A stretch of 64,000 nt of DNA from Halisarca cf. caerulea (GCA_963170055.1 CAUJGJ010000397.1:7261001-7325000); one strand, 5' to 3'; numbered from the stretch's first letter, positions 43,901-58,082 are shown. Numbers and translations are program-made. Notes: a model not told the origin generated them from the sequence alone.

Positions 43901-46900
43901 CATATCTGCCATGAAGTGATGTTAGGCCCTTGTTTGTATTCATGGATGTGAGTGTCCATGTAAGAGTGGACCATATCTGCCATGAAGTGATGTTAGGCCC
44001 TTGTTTGTATTCATGGATGTGAGTGTCCATGTAAGAGTGGACCGTATCTGCCATGAAGTGCTGTTAGGCCCTTGTTTGTATTCATGGATGTGAGTGTCCA
44101 TGTAAGAGTGGACCGTATCTGCCATGAAGTGTTCTTGAGGCCCTTGTTTGTATTCATGGATGAGAGTGTCCATGCATGTAAGAGTGGACCGTATCTGCCA
44201 TGAAGTGTTCGTATTCATGGATGTGAGTGTTCATGTAAGAGTGGACCGTATCTGCCATTATGTGTTTTAGGCCCTTGTTTGTATTCATCATGGATGTGAG
44301 TGTCCATGTTAGAGTGGACCATATCTGCCATGAAGTGATGTTAGGCCCTTGTTTGTATTCATCATGGATGTGAGTGTCCATGTTAGAGTGGACCATATCT
44401 GCCATGAAGTGATGTTAGGCCCTTGTTTGTATTCATGGATGTGAGTGTCCATGTAAGAGTGGACCGTATCTGCCATGAAGTGCTGTTGAGGCCCTTGTTT
44501 GTATTCATGGATGTGAGTGTCCATGTAAGAGTGGACCGTATCTGCCATGAAGTGCTGTTAGGCCCTTGTTTGTATTCATGGATGTGAGTGTCCATGTAAG
44601 AGTGGACCGTATCTGCCATGAAGTGCTGTTAGGCCCTTGTTTGTATTCATGGATGTGAGTGTCCATGTAAGAGTGGACCGTATCTGCCATGAAGTGTTCT
44701 TGAGGCCCTTGTTTGTATTCATGGATGAGAGTGTCCATGCATGTAAGAGTGGACCGTATCTGCCATGAAGTGTTCGTATTCATGGATGTGAGTGTTCATG
44801 TAAGAGTGGACCATATCTGCCATTATGTGTTTTAGGCCCTTGTTTGTATTCATCATGGATGTGAGTGTCCATGTTAGAGTGGACCATATCTGCCATGAAG
44901 TGATGTTAGGCCCTTGTTTGTATTCATGGATGTGAGTGTCCATGTAAGAGTGGACCGTATCTGCCATGAAGTGCTGTTAGGCCCTTGTTTGTATTCATGG
45001 ATGTGAGTGTCCATGTAAGAGTGGACCGTATCTGCCATGAAGTGTTCTTGAGGCCCTTGTTTGTATTCATGGATGTGAGTGTCTATGTAAGAGTGGACCG
45101 TATCTGCCATGAAGTGTTCTTGAGGCCCTTGTTTGTATTCATGGATGAGAGTGTCCATGTATGTAAGAGTGCACCATATCTGCCATGAAGTGTTCGTATT
45201 CATGGATGTGAGTGTCCATGTAAGAGTGGACCGTATCTGCCATGAAGTGCTGTTAGGCCCTTGTTTGTATTCATGGATGTGAGTGTCCATGTAAGAGTGG
45301 ACCGTATCTGCCATGAAGTGCTGTTAGGCCCTTGTTTGTATTCATGGATGTGAGTGTCCATGTAAGAGTGGACCGTATCTGCCATGAAGTGTTCTTGAGG
45401 CCCTTGTTTGTATTCATCATGGATGTGAGTGTCCATGTTAGAGTGGACCGTACCTGCCATGAAGTGATGTTAGGCCCTTGTTTGTATTCATGGATGAGAG
45501 TGTCCATGCATGTAAGAGTGCACCATATCTGCCATGAAGTGTTCGTATTCATGGATGTGAGTGTTCATGTAAGAGTGGACCGTATCTGCCATTATGTGTT
45601 TTAGGCCCTTGTTTGTATTCATCATGGATGTGAGTGTCCATGTTAGAGTGGACCATATCTGCCATGAAGTGATGTTAGGCCCTTGTTTGTATTCATGGAT
45701 GTGAGTGTCCATGTAAGAGTGGACCGTATCTGCCATGAAGTGCTGTTGAGGCCCTTGTTTGTATTCATGGATGTGAGTGTCCATGTAAGAGTGGACCGTA
45801 TCTGCCATGAAGTGCTGTTAGGCCCTTGTTTGTATTCATGGATGTGAGTGTCCATGTAAGAGTGGACCGTATCTGCCATGAAGTGCTGTTAGGCCCTTGT
45901 TTGTATTCATGGATGTGAGTGTCCATGTAAGAGTGGACCGTATCTGCCATGAAGTGTTCTTGAGGCCCTTGTTTGTATTCATGGATGAGAGTGTCCATGC
46001 ATGTAAGAGTGGACCGTATCTGCCATGAAGTGTTCGTATTCATGGATGTGAGTGTTCATGTAAGAGTGGACCGTATCTGCCATTATGTGTTTTAGGCCCT
46101 TGTTTGTATTCATCATGGATGTGAGTGTCCATGTTAGAGTGGACCATATCTGCCATGAAGTGATGTTAGGCCCTTGTTTGTATTCATGGATGTGAGTGTC
46201 CATGTAAGAGTGGACCGTATCTGCCATGAAGTGATGTTAGGCCCTTGTTTGTATTCATGGATGTGAGTGTCCATGTAAGAGTGGACCGTATCTGCCATGA
46301 AGTGCTGTTAGGCCCTTGTTTGTATTCATCATGGATGTGAGTGTCCATGTTAGAGTGGACCATATCTGCCATGAAGTGATGTTAGGCCCTTGTTTGTATT
46401 CATCATGGATGTGAGTGTCCATGTTAGAGTGGACCATATCTGCCATGAAGTGATGTTAGGCCCTTGTTTGTATTCATCATGGATGTGAGTGTCCATGTTA
46501 GAGTGGACCATATCTGCCATGAAGTGATGTTAGGCCCTTGTTTGTATTCATGGATGTGAGTGTCCATGTAAGAGTGGACCGTATCTGCCATGAAGTGCTG
46601 TTGAGGCCCTTGTTTGTATTCATGGATGTGAGTGTCCATGTAAGAGTGGACCGTATCTGCCATGAAGTGCTGTTAGGCCCTTGTTTGTATTCATGGATGT
46701 GAGTGTCCATGTAAGAGTGGACCGTATCTGCCATGAAGTGCTGTTAGGCCCTTGTTTGTATTCATGGATGTGAGTGTCCATGTAAGAGTGGACCGTATCT
46801 GCCATGAAGTGTTCTTGAGGCCCTTGTTTGTATTCATGGATGTGAGTGTCCATGTAAGAGTGGACCGTATCTGCCATGAAGTGCTGTTAGGCCCTTGTTT

Positions 46901-49900
46901 GTATTCATGGATGTGAGTGTCCATGTAAGAGTGGACCGTATCTGCCATGAAGTGCTGTTAGGCCCTTGTTTGTATTCATGGATGTGAGTGTCCATGTAAG
47001 AGTGGACCGTATCTGCCATGAAGTGTTCTTGAGGCCCTTGTTTGTATTCATGGATGAGAGTGTCCATGCATGTAAGAGTGGACCGTATCTGCCATGAAGT
47101 GTTCGTATTCATGGATGTGAGTGTTCATGTAAGAGTGGACCATATCTGCCATTATGTGTTTTAGGCCCTTGTTTGTATTCATCATGGATGTGAGTGTCCA
47201 TGTTAGAGTGGACCATATCTGCCATGAAGTGATGTTAGGCCCTTGTTTGTATTCATGGATGTGAGTGTCCATGTAAGAGTGGACCGTATCTGCCATGAAG
47301 TGCTGTTAGGCCCTTGTTTGTATTCATGGATGTGAGTGTCCATGTAAGAGTGGACCGTATCTGCCATGAAGTGTTCTTGAGGCCCTTGTTTGTATTCATG
47401 GATGTGAGTGTCTATGTAAGAGTGGACCGTATCTGCCATGAAGTGTTCTTGAGGCCCTTGTTTGTATTCATGGATGAGAGTGTCCATGTATGTAAGAGTG
47501 CACCATATCTGCCATGAAGTGTTCGTATTCATGGATGTGAGTGTCCATGTAAGAGTGGACCGTATCTGCCATGAAGTGCTGTTAGGCCCTTGTTTGTATT
47601 CATGGATGTGAGTGTCCATGTAAGAGTGGACCGTATCTGCCATGAAGTGCTGTTAGGCCCTTGTTTGTATTCATGGATGTGAGTGTCCATGTAAGAGTGG
47701 ACCGTATCTGCCATGAAGTGTTCTTGAGGCCCTTGTTTGTATTCATCATGGATGTGAGTGTCCATGTTAGAGTGGACCGTACCTGCCATGAAGTGATGTT
47801 AGGCCCTTGTTTGTATTCATGGATGAGAGTGTCCATGCATGTAAGAGTGCACCATATCTGCCATGAAGTGTTCGTATTCATGGATGTGAGTGTTCATGTA
47901 AGAGTGGACCGTATCTGCCATTATGTGTTTTAGGCCCTTGTTTGTATTCATCATGGATGTGAGTGTCCATGTTAGAGTGGACCATATCTGCCATGAAGTG
48001 ATGTTAGGCCCTTGTTTGTATTCATGGATGTGAGTGTCCATGTAAGAGTGGACCGTATCTGCCATGAAGTGCTGTTGAGGCCCTTGTTTGTATTCATGGA
48101 TGTGAGTGTCCATGTAAGAGTGGACCGTATCTGCCATGAAGTGCTGTTAGGCCCTTGTTTGTATTCATGGATGTGAGTGTCCATGTAAGAGTGGACCGTA
48201 TCTGCCATGAAGTGCTGTTAGGCCCTTGTTTGTATTCATGGATGTGAGTGTCCATGTAAGAGTGGACCGTATCTGCCATGAAGTGTTCTTGAGGCCCTTG
48301 TTTGTATTCATGGATGAGAGTGTCCATGCATGTAAGAGTGGACCGTATCTGCCATGAAGTGTTCGTATTCATGGATGTGAGTGTTCATGTAAGAGTGGAC
48401 CGTATCTGCCATTATGTGTTTTAGGCCCTTGTTTGTATTCATCATGGATGTGAGTGTCCATGTTAGAGTGGACCATATCTGCCATGAAGTGATGTTAGGC
48501 CCTTGTTTGTATTCATGGATGTGAGTGTCCATGTAAGAGTGGACCGTATCTGCCATGAAGTGATGTTAGGCCCTTGTTTGTATTCATGGATGTGAGTGTC
48601 CATGTAAGAGTGGACCGTATCTGCCATGAAGTGCTGTTAGGCCCTTGTTTGTATTCATCATGGATGTGAGTGTCCATGTTAGAGTGGACCATATCTGCCA
48701 TGAAGTGATGTTAGGCCCTTGTTTGTATTCATCATGGATGTGAGTGTCCATGTTAGAGTGGACCATATCTGCCATGAAGTGATGTTAGGCCCTTGTTTGT
48801 ATTCATCATGGATGTGAGTGTCCATGTTAGAGTGGACCATATCTGCCATGAAGTGATGTTAGGCCCTTGTTTGTATTCATGGATGTGAGTGTCCATGTAA
48901 GAGTGGACCGTATCTGCCATGAAGTGCTGTTGAGGCCCTTGTTTGTATTCATGGATGTGAGTGTCCATGTAAGAGTGGACCGTATCTGCCATGAAGTGCT
49001 GTTAGGCCCTTGTTTGTATTCATGGATGTGAGTGTCCATGTAAGAGTGGACCGTATCTGCCATGAAGTGCTGTTAGGCCCTTGTTTGTATTCATGGATGT
49101 GAGTGTCCATGTAAGAGTGGACCGTATCTGCCATGAAGTGTTCTTGAGGCCCTTGTTTGTATTCATGGATGAGAGTGTCCATGCATGTAAGAGTGGACCG
49201 TATCTGCCATGAAGTGTTCGTATTCATGGATGTGAGTGTTCATGTAAGAGTGGACCATATCTGCCATTATGTGTTTTAGGCCCTTGTTTGTATTCATCAT
49301 GGATGTGAGTGTCCATGTTAGAGTGGACCATATCTGCCATGAAGTGATGTTAGGCCCTTGTTTGTATTCATGGATGTGAGTGTCCATGTAAGAGTGGACC
49401 GTATCTGCCATGAAGTGCTGTTAGGCCCTTGTTTGTATTCATGGATGTGAGTGTCCATGTAAGAGTGGACCGTATCTGCCATGAAGTGTTCTTGAGGCCC
49501 TTGTTTGTATTCATGGATGTGAGTGTCTATGTAAGAGTGGACCGTATCTGCCATGAAGTGTTCTTGAGGCCCTTGTTTGTATTCATGGATGAGAGTGTCC
49601 ATGTATGTAAGAGTGCACCATATCTGCCATGAAGTGTTCGTATTCATGGATGTGAGTGTCCATGTAAGAGTGGACCGTATCTGCCATGAAGTGCTGTTAG
49701 GCCCTTGTTTGTATTCATGGATGTGAGTGTCCATGTAAGAGTGGACCGTATCTGCCATGAAGTGCTGTTAGGCCCTTGTTTGTATTCATGGATGTGAGTG
49801 TCCATGTAAGAGTGGACCGTATCTGCCATGAAGTGTTCTTGAGGCCCTTGTTTGTATTCATCATGGATGTGAGTGTCCATGTTAGAGTGGACCGTACCTG

Positions 49901-52900
49901 CCATGAAGTGATGTTAGGCCCTTGTTTGTATTCATGGATGAGAGTGTCCATGCATGTAAGAGTGCACCATATCTGCCATGAAGTGTTCGTATTCATGGAT
50001 GTGAGTGTTCATGTAAGAGTGGACCGTATCTGCCATTATGTGTTTTAGGCCCTTGTTTGTATTCATCATGGATGTGAGTGTCCATGTTAGAGTGGACCAT
50101 ATCTGCCATGAAGTGATGTTAGGCCCTTGTTTGTATTCATGGATGTGAGTGTCCATGTAAGAGTGGACCGTATCTGCCATGAAGTGCTGTTGAGGCCCTT
50201 GTTTGTATTCATGGATGTGAGTGTCCATGTAAGAGTGGACCGTATCTGCCATGAAGTGCTGTTAGGCCCTTGTTTGTATTCATGGATGTGAGTGTCCATG
50301 TAAGAGTGGACCGTATCTGCCATGAAGTGCTGTTAGGCCCTTGTTTGTATTCATGGATGTGAGTGTCCATGTAAGAGTGGACCGTATCTGCCATGAAGTG
50401 TTCTTGAGGCCCTTGTTTGTATTCATGGATGAGAGTGTCCATGCATGTAAGAGTGGACCGTATCTGCCATGAAGTGTTCGTATTCATGGATGTGAGTGTT
50501 CATGTAAGAGTGGACCGTATCTGCCATTATGTGTTTTAGGCCCTTGTTTGTATTCATCATGGATGTGAGTGTCCATGTTAGAGTGGACCATATCTGCCAT
50601 GAAGTGATGTTAGGCCCTTGTTTGTATTCATGGATGTGAGTGTCCATGTAAGAGTGGACCGTATCTGCCATGAAGTGATGTTAGGCCCTTGTTTGTATTC
50701 ATGGATGTGAGTGTCCATGTAAGAGTGGACCGTATCTGCCATGAAGTGCTGTTAGGCCCTTGTTTGTATTCATCATGGATGTGAGTGTCCATGTTAGAGT
50801 GGACCATATCTGCCATGAAGTGATGTTAGGCCCTTGTTTGTATTCATCATGGATGTGAGTGTCCATGTTAGAGTGGACCATATCTGCCATGAAGTGATGT
50901 TAGGCCCTTGTTTGTATTCATCATGGATGTGAGTGTCCATGTTAGAGTGGACCATATCTGCCATGAAGTGATGTTAGGCCCTTGTTTGTATTCATGGATG
51001 TGAGTGTCCATGTAAGAGTGGACCGTATCTGCCATGAAGTGCTGTTGAGGCCCTTGTTTGTATTCATGGATGTGAGTGTCCATGTAAGAGTGGACCGTAT
51101 CTGCCATGAAGTGCTGTTAGGCCCTTGTTTGTATTCATGGATGTGAGTGTCCATGTAAGAGTGGACCGTATCTGCCATGAAGTGCTGTTAGGCCCTTGTT
51201 TGTATTCATGGATGTGAGTGTCCATGTAAGAGTGGACCGTATCTGCCATGAAGTGTTCTTGAGGCCCTTGTTTGTATTCATGGATGAGAGTGTCCATGCA
51301 TGTAAGAGTGGACCGTATCTGCCATGAAGTGTTCGTATTCATGGATGTGAGTGTTCATGTAAGAGTGGACCATATCTGCCATTATGTGTTTTAGGCCCTT
51401 GTTTGTATTCATCATGGATGTGAGTGTCCATGTTAGAGTGGACCATATCTGCCATGAAGTGATGTTAGGCCCTTGTTTGTATTCATGGATGTGAGTGTCC
51501 ATGTAAGAGTGGACCATATCTGCCATGAAGTGATGTTAGGCCCTTGTTTGTATTCATGGATGTGAGTGTCCATGTAAGAGTGGACCGTATCTGCCATGAA
51601 GTGCTGTTAGGCCCTTGTTTGTATTCATGGATGTGAGTGTCCATGTAAGAGTGGACCGTATCTGCCATGAAGTGTTCTTGAGGCCCTTGTTTGTATTCAT
51701 GGATGAGAGTGTCCATGCATGTAAGAGTGGACCGTATCTGCCATGAAGTGTTCGTATTCATGGATGTGAGTGTCCATGTAAGAGTGGACCGTATCTGCCA
51801 TGAAGTGCTGTTGAGGCCCTTGTTTGTATTCATGGATGTGAGTGTCCATGTAAGAGTGGACCGTATCTGCCATGAAGTGCTGTTAGGCCCTTGTTTGTAT
51901 TCATGGATGTGAGTGTCCATGTAAGAGTGGACCGTATCTGCCATGAAGTGCTGTTAGGCCCTTGTTTGTATTCATGGATGTGAGTGTCCATGTAAGAGTG
52001 GACCGTATCTGCCATGAAGTGTTCTTGAGGCCCTTGTTTGTATTCATGGATGAGAGTGTCCATGCATGTAAGAGTGGACCGTATCTGCCATGAAGTGTTC
52101 GTATTCATGGATGTGAGTGTTCATGTAAGAGTGGACCATATCTGCCATTATGTGTTTTAGGCCCTTGTTTGTATTCATCATGGATGTGAGTGTCCATGTT
52201 AGAGTGGACCATATCTGCCATGAAGTGATGTTAGGCCCTTGTTTGTATTCATGGATGTGAGTGTCCATGTAAGAGTGGACCATATCTGCCATGAAGTGAT
52301 GTTAGGCCCTTGTTTGTATTCATGGATGTGAGTGTCCATGTAAGAGTGGACCGTATCTGCCATGAAGTGCTGTTAGGCCCTTGTTTGTATTCATGGATGT
52401 GAGTGTCCATGTAAGAGTGGACCGTATCTGCCATGAAGTGTTCTTGAGGCCCTTGTTTGTATTCATGGATGAGAGTGTCCATGCATGTAAGAGTGGACCG
52501 TATCTGCCATGAAGTGTTCGTATTCATGGATGTGAGTGTTCATGTAAGAGTGGACCGTATCTGCCATTATGTGTTTTAGGCCCTTGTTTGTATTCATCAT
52601 GGATGTGAGTGTCCATGTTAGAGTGGACCATATCTGCCATGAAGTGATGTTAGGCCCTTGTTTGTATTCATCATGGATGTGAGTGTCCATGTTAGAGTGG
52701 ACCATATCTGCCATGAAGTGATGTTAGGCCCTTGTTTGTATTCATGGATGTGAGTGTCCATGTAAGAGTGGACCGTATCTGCCATGAAGTGCTGTTGAGG
52801 CCCTTGTTTGTATTCATGGATGTGAGTGTCCATGTAAGAGTGGACCGTATCTGCCATGAAGTGCTGTTAGGCCCTTGTTTGTATTCATGGATGTGAGTGT

Positions 52901-54878
52901 CCATGTAAGAGTGGACCGTATCTGCCATGAAGTGCTGTTAGGCCCTTGTTTGTATTCATGGATGTGAGTGTCCATGTAAGAGTGGACCGTATCTGCCATG
53001 AAGTGTTCTTGAGGCCCTTGTTTGTATTCATGGATGAGAGTGTCCATGCATGTAAGAGTGGACCGTATCTGCCATGAAGTGTTCGTATTCATGGATGTGA
53101 GTGTTCATGTAAGAGTGGACCATATCTGCCATTATGTGTTTTAGGCCCTTGTTTGTATTCATCATGGATGTGAGTGTCCATGTTAGAGTGGACCATATCT
53201 GCCATGAAGTGATGTTAGGCCCTTGTTTGTATTCATGGATGTGAGTGTCCATGTAAGAGTGGACCGTATCTGCCATGAAGTGCTGTTAGGCCCTTGTTTG
53301 TATTCATGGATGTGAGTGTCCATGTAAGAGTGGACCGTATCTGCCATGAAGTGTTCTTGAGGCCCTTGTTTGTATTCATGGATGTGAGTGTCTATGTAAG
53401 AGTGGACCGTATCTGCCATGAAGTGTTCTTGAGGCCCTTGTTTGTATTCATGGATGAGAGTGTCCATGTATGTAAGAGTGCACCATATCTGCCATGAAGT
53501 GTTCGTATTCATGGATGTGAGTGTTCATGTAAGAGTGGACCGTATCTGCCATTATGTGTTTTAGGCCCTTGTTTGTATTCATCATGGATGTGAGTGTCCA
53601 TGTAAGAGTGGACCGTATCTGCCATGAAGGGTTCTTTAAGCTGTACTTTCATGGATGAGAGTGTCCATAAGAGTGCATGTACCATATAATTTTGCCATGA
53701 AAGGTATATTATATTCTGTTATTCACACCTTGTACAGTTTCCGTGCTTTTCGGTCTGAAAGTTCTCTGCAACAAAGAAAGCGAGTTAAACAAGAGCTTCA
53801 GCGCATGAGGCAGAAGAAACGCAGGCAGAACCGGGAAAGTCATTTTCGTGATGACTCTTCATTATCTTCTATATCCGTTATGGACAAGTATGCATTAGAT
53901 GACACACAGTCACTAGTACAGTTCATTCCAGCACTATTGGCAAAACCAAAGTACGTCCCAAGATCCCACATGTGGAATCCTTTTTCATTAAAGAACTCGT
54001 TGGAGTACAAGGTACCATCGACTGCCTATGAAGTGTTTGCCCCTGTAATTAATTCCCAAAACGAGGAAACACCAAACCCTGGTAGTAGTGCTGCAGTAAT
54101 ACCTATTAAATCTAGTACCACTGTGATTGATTCCCAAAACGAGGAAACACCAAACCCTGGTAGTAGTACAGTAGTAATACCTGTTAAATCTAGTACCACT
54201 GTCAGGAGGCGTTTGTTTGAGAAACCATCCATCAATGAAAGAACATCCTCAGAGTCCGTTGACCAAGTGGCGAAGTGGGTGAGCATGACCGATCCATTGC
54301 AAGACTCAGAATCTGAGTGTGGTGACAACTCGACAGCTGTTGGTGAAGAAAAGTATGGTTTTCCATTGCCTTCGTGGCTACAAGATGAATCTGCTCCGAA
54401 GCTGGCAACTGAACATCGTTGCCTGCCTAGTATACCTGTCACAAAAGAAAAGAGAATGGCTGTAGCCAAAGACAACCATCAAATAGTTAGTCAGTGGTTG
54501 CGAGATTGTGCAGTGGCTAAGCGAGTTGGATCTGGTAGTGAGGTACCACTAGCAAAGGCGATACAACGAGCAGGCAAATCCGCATTTGAAAATCAAGCCA
54601 AAGTGGTGCTTGATTCATTGAACAGTTTACACAGATACCCAATTGGGCAATATATCAATGAATTGAAGGCAAAAGAAACAGAAGCCATTACAACGGCTCG
54701 GATGTTCCGGGATAAGTACGAGGAGAGCGAACGTGAAAGGACCAGAGATGCATTGCAGAAGAAAGATGAGATTTTGGGAATACGCACATTTTGGAGAAAG
54801 AATGTAGCCGAACAGGGTTCAAGGGGTGGGAGAATGGTTAATTTATCACTGAACAAAGTTTCTGGCGACAAGGACTAG
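40902..54878 (+). CDS. Unknown accessory gene whose intron contains the satellite
   Basis: Proposed exon 1 is 40902-40933 (MMYGQRSNNYR, GTGAGT donor). The main exon is 53739-54878 after a 'cttgtacag' acceptor. Phases agree exactly: cg plus t gives Arg and the frame continues FRAFRSESSLQQRKRVKQEL. The main exon encodes about 379 aa: a basic Arg/Lys/Gln helical start, then FIPALLAKPKYVPRSHMWNP, then a 22-residue tandem duplication around QNEETPNPGSS, an acidic Ser-rich middle, and a C-terminal helical part (PIGQYINELKAKETEAITTA) with a Lys/Glu/Arg coiled-coil character. No family recognised. A different reading of exon 1 with an exon at about 40992-41147 (72 aa, stop at 41147) is also possible. 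It converges on the transposase gene with 155 bp between stops. Confidence 0.55.
41390..53690. repeat. 12.3-kb satellite of 71-74 bp monomers with higher-order repeats
   Basis: About 170 monomers with 'ggcccttgtttgtattcatg', 'gatgtgagtgtccatgtaag' and 'agtggaccgtatctgccatg'. Variants are 'catcatgg' (3 bp longer), 'gttaga' for 'gtaaga', 'gttcttgagg' versus 'gctgttagg' junctions, and a shortened monomer 'gaagtgttcgtattcatgg'. Blocks of identical monomer order recur, for example starting at about 42232, 45332, 47661 and 49776, spaced 3100, 2329 and 2115 bp. Each monomer can fold CATGGA-tgtgagtg-TCCATG. Edge monomers are degenerate, and both edges share 'gggttctttaa' plus 'ctgtactttc'. Monomer length is not a multiple of three, and the many ORFs are shadows. 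Confidence 0.97.
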
Positions 54879-57704
54879 CTAATATACTTTGGAGGATATT
54901 GTCTCTTTGAAATTCATGCATGCATTAGTGTTCTGTACTAAATTATATATAATGATCACTTATATAATAATTATAATTATATGCAATGAGCAACTTATGC
55001 ATGTACAATTATACATACGGTGTACACACAATACTAATAGCTAAATTGCAATGGTAAGTGACAAGCAATAAAAACATCTTCAACCATATCTCCAAAGTCA
55101 ACTTTCAAGGTAACATGCGCACATCTACCAGTAATCTTTTGAATAGGTAAGAAGCTGTACGTATTCACAATTCTAGGAGCAATGGGATCACAAACTTTAA
55201 AAGACAATCCATACCAATTTTCATGTCTATGTTTCTTAAACCAATGTACATATGCCAAAATGAGCTCCAGAGATATGGAAGTAGTTGATGAAGTAGCAAC
55301 GGTAATGTTGGTCTTCACAAAATACTGTATCTGGCCTATGGTTTTCACAGGCCTAGGGTTCAATCCTTGAGCTTCTTCTACTGGCCAGTGGGCTTGGATA
55401 ATAGAAGAATTTCGGCTAGATCTGGGCAAGCAAGACCCGATCAAAGTATCGGATATGTTGATCCGCCCAAATTGTAAAAAATAACGCTGTACTTGGACGT
55501 CTGGGCCAAAGAGCATTTCCACAATAGTACATACAGACACGTATTCTGACGAAGAGAAAATCTTCTCCTTAAAAGGTCCAATTGGGGTGAGTCCTGACCT
55601 AAATGCACAGTACAAATTAGGACTGATGGCAATCTCCCCCAAAGGCAATTCAAGGAGTGCCACCACATTATCTTGAAAACGTTCATAGTATGTTTTCACA
55701 TAAGTATTGCCTTTGGATGGTAAAGTTGCAAGAATCAAGTGCAAGATTACAATTAAGTGACTGGTGCTGCAAAAACGTCTTCATGATTTGTGATTCAATA
55801 CACTTGTTGTTGGTATGATACGATCCAAGCATGCCATTATATCTTTCGAAGGCGTACAACCAGAAACCACTTGTTGAGCCATAGTCTTTAATACACTGTG
55901 CAAGATGTAGATGTAAGTGCATATTCATTGTGCAGGATTTCTCTCCGTACAAAGCACAAAACTGCTGACAAAAGCTAACAGACGTCTGTCTGCTTCCTCA
56001 ATGCTGGAGATTCTAATAGAGCGTGATACAGCTGTTGTACATGCACTAACAAATAGCATCCAACATCGCCAATGTAAATCATCAATGCACCCTTTCAGTA
56101 AAACTGGTGAAAATATAGTGATCCAATTCCTCCATTGATCAGCAGTAAAGCCACCAAACTTTGAAGATATGTTTGTAGGCAAGCGTCCAACACCATCTGG
56201 AACTACATATGCACGGCACTTCTCCTCAATTCCTGATAAAGCAACAGTTGACAATGTTTCACTTGTTAACCAGACCTCCATCATGTGTTTTCCAGTACCT
56301 AAGAATAAGTTGTGCATTGGATCTATAGCTGAAAAGCGCACAGGTTTAAAATATGCTAAATCCATTAGTGCAGAATAACGACCACCAATTTCAGATTCCA
56401 GTGATTTAGTAGCAGCTTGAGTGTTACATCGTTCCTTTGTCAACATTGTTGTACATTTTGAAACAAAAATCTCATCTTCCCTTGATGGCCATTGGGAACG
56501 ATCGAAACCTGAATAATTAGTCCAATTAGAGACTTCATCTCTAACATGTTCAAAGGGTTTGAGGCATTTGTTGCATGCTAAAACTGCTCTTATGCCTACA
56601 AACCCAAGTACCTTTTTCGTGGCAGGAATATCGCAAGCAACGCAAGTAACAGCCACCCTGAGAGTAACCTTAGTACCATTTGGAGTGCTAACGGCAATTC
56701 CTTTAGCCCAAGCTTCCTTTAGTTCTAAAAGAAGTGGCCCTAAATAACTATTAATAGTTAATTTAGGCTCTGATGGCCCAGGTATCAAACCCACTAGTAA
56801 AATATTTTCAGGATGATTGCGAAGAGCCCTAGGAAGATTTTGTATGGTGAGATATATTGCACCAAGAGAGTAAATACTTCGCGCATATGGTGAAAACCAA
56901 TCCACATTCAGAGTTAAAAGATAGTTATAAGGTGCCTTCAAAAAGCCATTGTCCACGAATTCCCTCCATATAGCCCCATCATAGATATCACACAAGTATC
57001 CATATTCTGAAAAGAGAGGCCTATTGCGCCATTGTTCACAGCATTCTAAGAATCCTGGAGTTGCTGCTAGTCGAGAAAGTGCGGTGGACAAAGGTTGATA
57101 AGGATACACACATATAGGTCTATGTATAAGACCCTTCTTTGTAATAATGGCATTCAATATATTGCCCCCACATTCAGTACGCCGAGAAAGTTGAGGATGA
57201 CAGGGGTAGCGAACATAAGAACAGGTTTTTGCTTGATAACCATTCACTTTTCTCAAAAGGCATTGGCCGACTTCATAGACAGTGCTACATTTAGTACAAA
57301 CAGCATATTTTGTGTACAGCTTGCTAGGATCATCAAATTTTAGATGCTTGTGAATGGTTTTCAATGTCAAAGGAACCCTATCCCTCTGAAGTGCCAACTC
57401 CTCATTACTATATGCAGCTGCAATAGCACCAATGAAAAACTTAAAGAACCTTAAAATACTTCCTATTGCAGCAGCAGAAATGTTGAAAGCAGCTTTCCAA
57501 TGTAGAAGAAAAACGAAAAAATAAAGAATAGGTTTGAACCTATCGTCTTTCAAATCACCAACCGGAGCCGGTTCCACTTCCTCATCACTTGAGTCAGTAT
57601 CATCCAATATCATCTGCATTGTATGATATAAATATTAAATATAACACATGCATCAAACATGCATACATGAATGCATGCACACATGCACGCACGCACATAC
57701 ACAC

Positions 57705-57705
57705 T

Positions 57706-57760
<55 letters not shown>

Positions 57761-57830
57761 TGCACGCACACACACACACATGCACACGTACACACGCACA
57801 CACACACATGTACACGTACATACACAGGTG
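57705..57830. repeat. (CA)n microsatellite in transposase intron 2
   Basis: CA run with CATG and CACG interruptions between exons 2 and 3 of the transposase gene. Confidence 0.93.
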
Positions 57831-58009
57831 GGACTGAAATGTAGACACTCACAGTTTCTCTGTCATACTCATCTATATCCTCAGCATCACTGGTATCTTC
57901 AGCACTTAGTCTATCATCATCCATTTCAAAATTATCAACTCGCAACTCCAGATCATCTGAGTCCTCTAAAACATTTAAAAGAGGCATTGACATTAAACCA
58001 TGAGTCTCT

Positions 58010-58082
58010 CACTATAATAGGTCCGATCCTCCTCTAGATCTCTGACTGTGTCACAGAGATCTAGAGGAGGAGCTATTATAGT
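58010..58082. repeat. 72-bp two-part palindrome starting CACTATAATAG
   Basis: ACTATAATAG (58011-58020) is perfectly inverted at 58073-58082, and CCTCCTCTAGATCTCTG (58028-58044) at 58054-58070, with a loop of nine bases. It begins CACTA and may be a minimal foldback MITE. Located in intron 1 of the CACTA-like transposase gene. Confidence 0.85.

Noticed and set aside
41390..53690. Dozens of 60-153 codon ORFs on both strands, reading like MADTVHSYMDTHIH
   Set aside because: They are translations of the 71-74 bp satellite monomer in several frames; monomer length is not a multiple of three and all frames are open by chance.
53655..53738. Start codon at 53655 for the plus-strand accessory gene
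   Set aside because: The bases before the 'cttgtacag' acceptor are satellite edge sequence; splicing into 53739 is the better model.
55355..55370. tRNA B-box-like GGGTTCAATCC
   Set aside because: No matching A box or cloverleaf; it lies in transposase coding sequence.
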